A stretch of 58,881 nt of DNA. Origin: Diphasiastrum complanatum. Lineage: Eukaryota; Streptophyta; Lycopodiopsida; Lycopodiales; Lycopodiaceae. The notes beneath the pieces are model-generated. The model saw only the letters and a program-made list of their open reading frames with translations, ran no database searches and was not told the origin of the DNA. The translations under genes and the position numbers were made by a program. Shown one piece after another: positions 44,032-53,130 of the stretch; position 1 is the first letter of the stretch; each line of letters opens with the position of its first letter. Location of the stretch: contig MU833261.1 in NCBI GenBank assembly GCA_029204225.1, forward strand, positions 1-58,881, read 5' to 3'.

Positions 44032-45008
44032 TCTTCCATGAAGATCAGAAGTTTAACTTGGATGATGCACAGATCAAGGACACTCATGCAAGATCTACAA
44101 TCATCAATCTTGATGTTGTTCAAGAAGAGGTGAGGCTGAGGCTTGAGGAAGAGCAAATTCAAGCTACCACACCAAGAAGATCTACACGAGCAAGATCTGA
44201 GCCAAGGAGGCTCACATATGATGAAGAAGGAAGGCAAGCAGAAGGTGAAACTTTCTATCATGCACTTTTTATATCAGATAAAGAGCCTAAGGATGTCCAA
44301 GAAGCTTTTCAATCCAAGGAGTGGGTTGAAGCAATGACCCAAGAATTTGAAGCCTTGATGTCAAATAACACATAGGAGCTTGTGGAGCCACCAAACAACA
44401 TGCATGTGATTGGATGTAAGTGGGTATTCAGAATCAAGTATAATCATGATGGATCTATCAATAAGTGTAAAGCAAGACTTTGTGCCAAAGGCTACTCAGA
44501 GATCAAAGGTCTTGACTATGAAGACACCTTTGCACCAGTTGCAAAGATCGTAACAATTCGAATACTCATCTCTCTTGCATGTTTTCACAAATGGAGTATG
44601 TTCTAGCTTGATGTTTCTAATGCACTTCTCAATGGTTACCTTGAGGAGGAGATTTATATGGAGCAGCTTCCAGGTTTTGTGGAGGAACGTGATGAATCAA
44701 AATTTTGTCTTTCGTTCAAATGTCGGTATGGACTGAAACATGCACTAAGGTCTTGGTATGCAAGGCTCAATTCCTATCTCATATCACTCGGATTTTGTCT
44801 AAGTGAATATGACCCTTCTCTGTATTATAAGTTTGTAGATAACTTTGTAATTATTCTTCTCATCTATGTAGATGATATCATTCTTTGTGGAAACAATGAG
44901 AAGTTAGTTGAAGAAACTAAGCATGCACTTGGTACTGAGTTTAAGATGCAAAAATTAGGAGATCTTCACTATATTCTAGGCCTTGAAATAGTTTATAAGC
45001 CAAAGTAG
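44028..45008 (+). pseudogene. Element G linker and reverse transcriptase
   Basis: VIFHEDQKFN, TPRRSTRARSEPRRLTYDEE, then TAG replacing Trp in NNT-ELVEPP (44,374). From 44,382: [43 protein letters not shown] at Gln in VDVSNA context (44,604) follows. From 44,640: [38 protein letters not shown] (active site kept) and LGDLHYILGLEI. It is broken by at least two stops and one frameshift but keeps the catalytic Asp residues. Confidence 0.88.
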
Positions 45009-45701
45009 ATATGCACTTTCCATGCTCAAGAAATTCCATATGGAGAACTGTAAAGGCATAGATACACTTATGGAGCACACTGTAAAAGTTCCTATTAAAG
45101 ATGATGAAAAATCCTCTGAGGACATCACTCTTTATAGGAGTCTTATTGGCTCACGTATTTGGTTAACAGTGACTGGGCCTGATCTAAGCTTTTGTGTTCA
45201 TAAGCTAAGTCAACACATGTAGGATCCAAAGTTATATCATTGGAAGTTGGTTAAAAGAGTCTTGAGGTATATATCTTCTACCTTGGATTATGGACTATAC
45301 TATGAAGGAGAAGATCTGACTTTGATTGCTTTTTCAGATTCAGATTTTGCAGGGGACAGGTTGGATAGGAAATTCACAATTGCTTACACTATATTTCTTG
45401 GAGGAAATTTGGTTTCTTGGCTATCAAAGAAACAGGCAACTATTTCCTTCTCATTCTGTGAAGCTGAATACAAATCTCTTATAACCACAACAAAGGAGGT
45501 TTTATGGATCAAAAGACTACTTTTGGAGCTAAAGTGTTATGCAGATGAAGATTTACCAATTACCAAGAATGATAACATTTTTGCTCAGGCTCTTGCAAAT
45601 AATCCAGTCTTTCATGCAAGGAGCAAGCATATTGAAGTGGCTCATCATTTTGTAAGAGAAAAAGTTATTGGGAGAGAGATCTCATTGGAGCATGTTTTTC
45701 T
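45009..45701 (+). pseudogene. Element G connection and RNase H
   Basis: Frame from 45,022: LKKFHMENCKGIDTLMEH, SLIGSRIWLTVTGPDLSF, then a stop, then KRVLRYISSTLDYGLYY, AFSDSDFAGDRLDRK (RNase H Asp), FCEAEYKSL (Glu), KNDN (Asp) and ANNPVFHARSKHIEVAHHFV. It ends at EISLEHVF, where the sequence passes into LTR. The C-terminal ADLLTKP motif is deleted. Confidence 0.88.
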
Positions 45702-45929
45702 CTCTCTACCTGAGAGCAGCCTCTTTTTCCCATACTGAACACTTAGAATTTTTTCTGACATTCATTTCTCATAGTGAAGAGTTAGATTTTTTCATCAGAT
45801 GTATGCCATTGTGCTCTTGCCTTATATTTTTCAAGCATACTGTTCTTTGATCAATCTTGTGCAATCACAACACCTCAGTAAGATCCTCTAGGGTGTGTGG
45901 TGAAGTTCACATGTGCTAAAAACTTCACA
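45702..45929 (+). repeat. Last 228 bp of a B-family LTR (element G)
   Basis: Matches the end portion of B1 LTRs (TACCTGAGAGCAGCC ... AAAAACTTCACA). Followed directly by a PBS-like TGGTATC. Confidence 0.85.
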
Positions 45930-45944
45930 TGGTATCTGATACCA
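45930..45944. other. Palindromic double PBS (TGGTATCTGATACCA)
   Basis: A 7-bp perfect inverted repeat about one central base. Read rightward it is the PBS of the preceding LTR; read leftward it is the PBS of an LTR that would start at 45,945 (TGTTGGAATATC). It looks like a head-to-head fusion of two LTR-PBS ends. Confidence 0.55.
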
Positions 45945-46168
45945 TGTTGGAATATCAATTCACACTCTAGAGAGAACTATCAAACAGGGCTGAGAGAGGT
46001 CCTGGGTTCGAATCCTAGTCTGTCCATCCATATTATGATTTATGGATCGGCTACTACAAACTATATTTTTCAGTCTGTTTTTGGCTCCTTGTTCTGAATG
46101 TGTGATCTAATAGGCTCTGATTGGCTCTTGCTGTAATAAGCTCCAATCAGCTTTGAAGCTATTAACGT
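45945..46168. other. LTR-like debris with a tRNA-like 3' arm
   Basis: No coding sequence. Contains a B-box/T-arm (see 46,002-46,026) and several AGCTCC/GGCTC words. It may be part of a minus-strand LTR starting at 45,945. Confidence 0.35.
46002..46026 (+). other. tRNA-like T arm and acceptor 3' half
   Basis: CTGGG-TTCGAAT-CCTAG forms a T stem and loop with the Pol III B box GGTTCGAATCC at 46,005-46,015, followed by TCTGTCC-A as an acceptor strand. The 5' half of a tRNA is absent upstream, so it is a fragment of a tRNA or tRNA-derived SINE. Confidence 0.45.
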
Positions 46169-46180
46169 GCTCTGATACCA
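46169..46180 (-). other. Orphan primer-binding site (minus strand)
   Basis: Minus strand TGGTATCAGAGC, perfect iMet-tRNA match. The LTR it belongs to would lie to the right of 46,181 with a few bases between, as in element R. Confidence 0.6.
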
Positions 46181-46842
46181 CTATTGAGAAGAATTGTTGG
46201 ATGAAACAAAACTGAAAGGGGTTCGTGTTCGCACTCTCTTCTCTACAAACCTCGATTGCTCTAATACGACTGATGTGTATCTTAGCACAAATAACGGGTT
46301 CATTCTACTCAGATAGAATTCGATTATGACTGGCGACTAATGTTGTTAGATCAAATCTATAATCTGACAAAGTGTAGATAGACACTATTGACCTATGTTA
46401 TTAATTCGTTCAAGCATTCAACAAGATTGAGCCAAGATGCGGAATAAGAATAGACAGCTGAACATGAAGAGACAACGATCAAACATCAAAAAATTTGATA
46501 TCATTCAAGATAAAGAAAAACATGTGCATAACAGCTACTGTATTATCAATGATCTTTTCTTGAGCGCTGTGTGACAAACCCACCTTGCGCATGGGTGCAA
46601 GAGATACTATGTCTCTCACAAATTATATCAAACAGTCTCACTTAGTAGCGGACTCTTGGACATCAAATGGCAGTTCTATGCCTAGCTCACATTGATGTTC
46701 AATCGATTCTCTCATGTTCGTCCTGTTTATATGTGGATTGAGAGAAATGGTTTAGTCTAATCATTGATTACAAGAATGGGTGCCACTGTTGTGTCGTCAA
46801 TGTATCATAGGGTCCGAACGTTGGGAGCATCAACCTGCATAG
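46181..46842 (-). repeat. Possible minus-strand LTR
   Basis: Non-coding sequence next to the orphan PBS. Ends are not defined (TATTGAGAAGAATTG at the left; right limit unknown). Confidence 0.3.
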
Positions 46843-47146
46843 CACAAAGAGGAAGGAGAGAGTATTCTTCCACTAGTACACAAGCAACAAAGCCCACAAC
46901 CAGATCCACAAGCAGTCGCATCCTCGGAAGCTCAAGAGGCTGATACCTCCAATGCCCAGTTTCCAGATACAAGGCAACAACGAATACACAGGAAGCTTCA
47001 GGCCAGGAGGAAATCACCAGATGGAACATCATCAGACAGTTCATCTTCCGATGATGGAAGCTCAACTACAACCTCACAACAGCACTCATCACCCTCAAAC
47101 ACCATCGACAGGGGTGATGGAGCAACTACGTCTACAGCAGCACCTG
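46843..47146 (+). other. Ser/Gln-rich open stretch of unknown origin
   Basis: A plus frame of about 100 codons, hydrophilic, with a Ser-Asp run (SSDSSSSDDGSS) and Gln/Thr repeats. No motif. Could be the linker of a copia polyprotein or a gag tail. Confidence 0.3.
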
Positions 47147-48005
47147 TGTTGAAATTTGTCACTTCTCACTTGACATTGGTTATTGTAAATAATCATCAAA
47201 CATTAGAACAATGTTGATGATCCGATTTCACACATGTGGAGCTTGTTTCCACGTGTGAAAGGTAAGTACTTTTCATACTTGTTTATATCTAAATTGGTTC
47301 TGTATCAATCTAGTTAATGTGAACATGATATGACTAGGTTCTAGTCAAGTTGACTAGTCACCTAGAAATTAGCTTTTCCTTGCTTGTGCATGAGTAAATG
47401 CTCCCACATGGCAAGTGGATGTTCACATTTGTGTATAGAATTCTAGAAGATAAGAGTTGACCATTTTCCTTAGATCCTATTTTGTACGGAATATTTCTAT
47501 ATTCTAGGAGACTAGTTTTTTGGATTTTAGCCATATTCTAGAAGGTCAACTTTGGGTAAGGATCAAGGATGGATCAAATGGATAGATCTGAGTGATGTGG
47601 AACTTTTCACACGTGTGAACACCTGCTGGACTGTACTAGACTCATGGATGTACTTGATCCATAAAAGGATCATCATTTTGCTAAGAAGATTGATGAGACT
47701 TTTGCATTCTACACTTTTGTGAGATTTCTAGTCATTTGTCTTCTGAAATCTATGAATGATTGCTATCTAGATCTATTGTAGTTGTTTCAAGTGCAGGCCG
47801 TACTGTGGACAGTACTCCACATGTGTGAGGCCGCCTTTAGTAATTTATGATGTGTTGATCCATTCCTCTTGCTTAAATCCAAGTGTAGTGAATCTAGATC
47901 AAGATCTAATGTGTGGAACTTGGTAGATCCATCGATTAAGCAACCAATAACTCTCTATGATTGTTAAGTACAATCATTATTGTCCTAAAAACTGAAAATT
48001 TCACA
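47147..48005 (+). repeat. 5' LTR of copia element Q
   Basis: About 859 bp from TGTTGAAATTTGTC to AAATTTCACA, flush with a PBS. The left end is inferred. Contains a perfect palindrome TTCACACGTGTGAA (47,606-47,619), AGGCCGTACT (47,795-47,804) and CACATGTGTG (47,818-47,827). Confidence 0.65.
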
Positions 48006-48017
48006 TGGTATCAGAGT
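48006..48017 (+). other. Element Q primer-binding site
   Basis: TGGTATCAGAGT, 11 of 12 to the iMet complement. A second near copy (TGGTATTAGAGC) lies at 48,232-48,243. Confidence 0.8.
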
Positions 48018-48224
48018 CGTGGGTGTGGGTGTGGTCTAGGCGGGCGGTAGCTAAAAAGGGCTATGCCTTGAGAGGGAGTGTTAGAAAGTGTCAAGGCTAT
48101 AGCCCTTGCACAACACCCTTGGAACACAAATGGACAGGTAGGTCAGTGGTAGAGCACCCCACCGGAATGGGGGAGTTCCTAGGTTCAATCCCTAGCCCGA
48201 CCACACACACCAAGTGTAAAAACT
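48017..48224 (+). mobile_element. Putative tRNA-related (SINE-like) insertion in the Q leader
   Basis: 208 bp lie between two copies of an 18-bp sequence (TTTCACATGGTATYAGAG at 47,999-48,016 and 48,225-48,242, one mismatch). A long near-identical flanking repeat fits target-primed insertion. Inside are a Pol III A-box match (TGGTCTAGGCGG, 48,032-48,043), a 16-bp hairpin and a complete tRNA-like fold. The A box lies far from the B box and the tRNA-like part is at the 3' end, unlike an ordinary SINE. Confidence 0.45.
48132..48203 (+). tRNA. tRNA-like sequence (probable pseudogene)
   Basis: 72 nt fold as a cloverleaf: acceptor GGACAGG with CCCGACC (5 of 7 pairs), D arm GGTC-AGTGGTA-GAGC (imperfect), anticodon stem CCCCA/GGGGG with four pairs, 7-nt loop CCGGAAT (GGA in anticodon position, but C at position 33 where U is required), 5-nt variable loop, and T arm CTAGG-TTCAATC-CCTAG with B box GGTTCAATCCC. 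The mismatches and missing U33 argue against a working tRNA. Confidence 0.45.
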
Positions 48225-48242
48225 TTTCACATGGTATTAGAG

Positions 48243-48806
48243 CTAAGTAAGAGAGTGATCATTTGAGTCATAAAACTTGTAAAGATCATTGGCAAAATTT
48301 GTTTTTGGCCAATACTAGTGAGGGCGAGTTCATCTAGAGTGATAGCTTGTATTCATTTGGATCAAACCGACTTGGAGGCTGTGTATGTACTTTTCACACA
48401 TGTGAAACCATACAACAACTTTAATTTCAAGCTACTTTGTGTTTGTTGGTCCAAAAATCACAATTCTAGTTCATTTTTTGTGCTTTTTAAAGCATAGTAT
48501 TGATCTACATTCAATCTAGCTAATGCCTATGACCAAATAGAGATTTGGATCATTGAAGCATTTCTTCTTAGAGGTTGATTTGTTCAGATCCTTAGTTGAT
48601 GTGAAATCTCTAAAAAAAGGTGTAAAGCAAAAAAATTTGTGAGAGTGAAAGCTAGGAATTTTTGGCAAGATCTTTGTGTATCATTCAAGCTTGTGTGCTA
48701 GTTTGATAGAGACAAGGCTATAGGCAATCTTGTAAGCTTTAGGCCTTTCATAGATCTTTTAAAATTCAGAAATCTTTGTGATTTTTAGAAGAGCATTCAT
48801 TCTACA
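48243..48806 (+). other. Element Q leader, non-coding
   Basis: No coding sequence. Contains the palindrome TTTCACACATGTGAAA at 48,392-48,407. Confidence 0.5.
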
Positions 48807-49381
48807 ATGTCATCCATGGGTGGATATTTGTTGGAGGTGAGAGACTCACTTCCACAGATTTTTCCATTTGGAAAGTGAGAATGGAATCACTCCTAGTGAT
48901 CCATGATCTCTTTGACATAGTTCTAGGAGTTGAGGAAGAGCCTCAAGCTCCCCAAGAACAAACAGAAGAGAGCAAGATTAGCTCTACATTGCATAAAGTT
49001 GAATGTATGAAATGACCTCTTGAAAGAGGTGTCTTCTTGTGCCTCATCCAAAGAGGCTTGGGATTCATTAAAGAGCATCTATGAATCCAATACTACTTCA
49101 AGAATCCTCATGCTAAGAAATCAAGTTTTCCAAAGCATGAAAGGAAGTGGAGAGAGTGGACAAGAGTATGTCCTTAGGATCAAGTCTCTTAACAAAGAAT
49201 TAAGTGCAATAGGAGAGAATATCCAAGATCAAGAGCTAGTACAAATCATTTTGAATGGCCTAGGTGATGAGTTCACCAACTTAGTCCAATCATTTGCTAT
49301 TCAAGACACTCTTCCATCCATTGAAAAGTTGCACAATGTTCTTGTGGCTGAGGAGAGTAGGCTTTGTAATAAATGCATCTA
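48807..49381 (+). pseudogene. Element Q gag
   Basis: Begins MSSMGGYLLEVRDSL at 48,807, frameshifts, and continues as TDFSIWKVRMESLLVIHDLFD, then after further breaks (stop near 49,014) runs clean from 49,020: KEVSSCASSKEAWDSLKSIYE, LRNQVFQSMKGS, YVLRIKSLNKEL and LNGLGDEFTNLVQSFAIQDTLPS. It stops at 49,380. It is the same gag type as element D (shared LGDxFxNLVQ and QDTLP). The knuckle and all of pol are missing; 49,381-49,680 shows no clear continuation. Confidence 0.88.
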
Positions 49382-49869
49382 GACCCCTCTTAGAAAAGTA
49401 GACTGAGTGGACTTTTGATGGTGACCTCTAGTGGAGAAGGTAATTCCACTTGTAATTTGTGTAATGTGAAAAATGCCACCAGGATGCCACCTAAGGAGAT
49501 CTCTTGCTTATTTAAGAGGCTTCCCCTTTGTAAAAGAGAGCTTTTGTGAAATGTATCTACTCCATGCTTAAATGAGAATAGCTTCCATGAGTTTGATGCA
49601 TCTTTGTTGATCATCCTTGTTTCTTGAGTGATACATGAATGATCTTGCCCCTCCACCTATGGGATAACGTGGAAAAATCACAAAACACATGTGCAACGAC
49701 AGTTGATTGTTGTCCGTCTATTATGTAAAAATCATTAGTGTCACCCTAGACGAGACATCATAGGTATACCAAGGAAACCTAGGTCTAAGAGAGCACCGCA
49801 CGGAGAGACTTCCAATCCCTAGAGAGAGCGTTTAGGGTTTAGAAGAAGCCATCGTGGGTTTCTTGTCCC

Positions 49870-50622
49870 ACCAGTCTTAAATGATGAGTCTCACCCACCT
49901 ATAATGGACTTGGATGATACGTTGGAGCCTATAGAAGAACTACCAGAACTTGAGCCAACCGACGCTACAGAACCACCGTTAGTGAACGTAACACCTGCTG
50001 CTACAAAACCTGTTGCCAACAAAATGGCAAGACATTTGACTAAACCAATCGTAGTACCCCCGAAGACAGGAGGACTACCCAAGCTTAGTGGATCCACTCT
50101 TGAGTTTCATGGAGTACCATATGAAAGTGTCGAAGAGCATATTGATGCTTTTTGGACCACTTGCTTTACCGGTGCCATCACAAACCCACATCATGAAATG
50201 ATGTTTTTCGCCACCACTTTATCTGGAACGGCTAGGCACTGGTATCATAGTCTGCAGAGAGGCCCAATTCACACCATTGAGGAGTTCCATAGACTGTTTT
50301 TAATTGAGTATGCTCCCCATCGAACGGTTGATGGCCTACTGTTCACATTGACTTCCCTACAACAAGGAAGTAATGAAACCATCTGACAATATTGGTGTCG
50401 TGTGATAGAGTTGTCATGCCAAGTGGAACCCACTATGTTACTACCACTCCTATTACTACTAATCTTCTTTCTGCGAGGGCTTAAGAATGACATACAAATG
50501 ACTGTACGTCAGAGTAACCCCCAGACGTTGTCTGAGGCAGTAGAGAAGGCAATCGTGGTAGAAGACGCACAGATTGCGGTTGCCCATGCATCCCACCCCT
50601 TTGTGTCTGGTTGTGGATTGTA
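49870..50622 (+). pseudogene. Ty3/gypsy gag
   Basis: Frame from about 49,904: an acidic N-terminus (DLDDTLEPIEELPELEP), GLPKLSGSTLEFHGVPYESV, then the gag core EEHIDAFWTTC, FFATTLSGTARHWYHSL and IEEFHRLFLIEY. A TGA interrupts SNETI-QYW at 50,384 (CGA to TGA would explain it). The second part contains LRGLKNDIQMTVRQSNPQTLSEAVEKAIVVED. It ends before the zinc knuckle. It encodes the capsid only and lies right of the truncated copia Q. Confidence 0.82.
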
Positions 50623-51608
50623 GTTGTAAATTAAAGTAGCATGGATTAGGTTTAATATTTTCTTGTGGATTAATGTAGGAATCATCATTCAAGTAAACTA
50701 AATAGACTGGATTTGTGGTGTAGATCTTGCATACTCCCTTAAATTTCAGTTTATGATGTTTTTGGGATGTCCAAGAATCAAGAAATGAGTGTTTCTTGAT
50801 CCTGGACTTCTCATATATTGTTTAGTTTTTAGATTTCAAAAGCCTGTCCATTTCGATTTGTAGCATAAGAGTAGAATATCATGGTTTGTTCAACTGGATT
50901 GCATGTTGATTTCATGGTTGAACGTTTTGATTACACGTTTGGTTCTTAATGCATGTGATACAGTTCAAGAGTGACATCCCTGAATTATCGTCTGACAAGC
51001 ATGACTTTTACTACAACGAAGATCTGTCCCTTCTACCTAAACTGCGTCTTAAACAAGAAAGATAATTTAAAGAAATGCCCAAACACGCTTGAGAACAGGC
51101 AGAACAATTTTGTAAATAAGATAGAATCAAAGAATTAATAAATAGATTCTCTAGAGCAGGGAATATGTCAACATTTGATGCATGTTGCTGCTTGAACCAC
51201 CACATTCTAAATTTGTAAATACTGCAATCCTACCCACGCTCAGGTTCCTGTCCAAAATTTCTATATCTTTGAACACCTCTGAGTGGTAACAAAGAATGTA
51301 ACACTCTATATTCTACAACATTCTTGATTTTCCTTGTTCCCAACTCTACAGTCTAATTTTTGAAAGGACTTGGAAGCAAAACTCCATCTGCTAACAACCA
51401 CATTTTCATCCCTTACCTGACTGACCACCTACCTCATCTCCCTTACTATAAACGCCCACCACAGATCCTGCACACTACCATCATGAAATCTACCAACCCA
51501 CACAACCATGTGTGCTAACCATGCCCCTGCCTCCTCCACCTGCCCGAAAACCTACATCAACCATAGAGCGTCTAACCTTCTCAACACACGCTAACGATCT
51601 GTCTGATA
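50623..51608. other. No gene recognised
   Basis: AT-rich sequence; no motif, no repeat structure seen. Confidence 0.5.
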
Positions 51609-52140
51609 ATGGACTCCGTACACCATCTTGACCAAATTTACATCTCGACCGACGAGTTTCCACTCCATCTCAACGGAATGGTTCCTCTCTCATCTCGACC
51701 GACGGGTCTCCACTCCATCTCAACCGAACAGTTCCTCTCCCACATCGACCGACAGGTCTCCATGCCATCTCAATTGAATGGTTTCTCTCCCATCTCGACC
51801 GACGAGTCTCCAAGCCATCTTGACCAGATAACTTCTCCACATCTCGACCGGCGACCCTCCTCCGCATCTAGACTGGACCGCCAACTCCCATCTCAACCGC
51901 ATCCCACACAAACTCGACCGGATACCTACCAAACAAAACTCGACTGGGTCCTACACTTCGTATCTCAACTGGGTCCTACATATAAAAATCTTGACCGAGT
52001 CCAGATATAAAATCTTAACCAAGTCAAGACATAAAAAATCTCGACCGAGTCAAGACAAAAAAATCTCGACCGATTGTTCTCCACTCAAATCTCGATTGGG
52101 CCGAGTCCTGTCTCTGAGATCTTGACCAAGCCGATTCCAT
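51609..52140. repeat. Minisatellite with CTCGACCGA core
   Basis: The first 230 bp repeat a roughly 52-56-bp unit (CATCTCGACCGACGGGTCTCC then CATCTCAACYGAATGGTT, 4-5 copies). It then decays into shorter CTCGACCG-spaced units with AAAA(T)CT spacers. Long frames on both strands there come from the repeat. Confidence 0.8.
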
Positions 52141-52149
52141 GTCCACACA

Positions 52150-52976
52150 TAATTTTTTATTTTTTAATCCATCCATTTTTCAATACACCATTTTTTGATC
52201 CATCCATTTTTTCGATACTTTCATTTTTTAATCCATCCATTTTTCGATACACCATTTTTCGATCCATCCATTTTTTGATACCACCATTTTTCGATCCATC
52301 CATTTTTTGATACCTCCATTTTTTAATACAACATTTTTTGATCCATCCATTTTTTGATCCATTCACTTTTCGATCCATCCATTTTTTGATCCACATCCTT
52401 TTTCGATACACCATTTTTCGATCCATCCATTTTTAGATACCTCCATTTTTTTATCCATCCATCATTCGATACACCATTTTTTAATCCATCCATTTTTCAA
52501 CATCACTATTTTTCGATCCACATCATTTTTCGATACACCATTTTTCGATCCATCCATTTTTTGATACACAATTTTTCGATCCATCCATTTTTTTGATATC
52601 TCCATTTTTCAATCCATCCATTTTTCAATACACCATTTTTCGATACACCATTTTTCGATCCATCCATTTTTCGAAACCACCATTTTTTGATTCATCCAGT
52701 TTTCAATCCACATCATTTTTTGATACACCATTTTTTGATCCATCCATTTTTTATACCTCTATTTTTCGATCCATTTATTTCGATACACCATTTTTCGATA
52801 CCACCATTTTCCGATCCACCCATTTTTCAATTCACATCATTTTTCCATCCATCCATTTTTTGATCCACATCATTTTTCCATCCATCCATTTTTCAATCCA
52901 TCCATTTTTCGATCCACATCATTTTTTGATACACCATTTTTTGATCCATTTATTTTTCCATCCATTTTTTGCTAAA
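52150..52976. repeat. Tandem array of CCATTTTTCGAT-type units
   Basis: About 830 bp built from two alternating 15-16-bp words, TTTTTCGATCCATCCA and TTTTTCGATACACCAT, with variants. The open frames on both strands (FFDPSIF repeated, and KKWMDRK on the other strand) reflect the unit, not a gene. Confidence 0.92.
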
Positions 52977-53130
52977 GCACGTGACTAGTTTTTTAACCTC
53001 GATCGTGAAGATAAGACAGATTGGTCTGTATTGAAACAGTTATCTATCAAGCATTTTAAGCCCTTTCGTTTGATAGAGAGTCCTTTTGTCAAATTGAGTA
53101 ATATCAAGATGTCAAAAGTCCTCACGTGTA

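Larger units (their letters stand above)
43110..45929 (+). mobile_element. Deleted copy G of copia family B
   Basis: Plus-strand relative of B1. It begins with only the first 64 bp of the LTR, joined directly to integrase. The end is RNase H joined directly to the last 228 bp of an LTR. Gag and protease are absent. The linker and RT sequence are very close to B1. Confidence 0.9.

Noticed and set aside
46002-46026. Functional tRNA gene
   Set aside because: Only the T arm and acceptor 3' strand are present; no D or anticodon arm upstream.
48132-48203. Functional tRNA gene with anticodon GGA
   Set aside because: Acceptor has two mismatches, D stem is imperfect, U33 is replaced by C, and a serine tRNA should have a long variable arm. 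Kept as tRNA-like only.
52074-52988. ORFs rich in FFDPSIF or KKWMDRK repeats
   Set aside because: They come from the tandem array; both strands are open because the unit has no stop in those frames.
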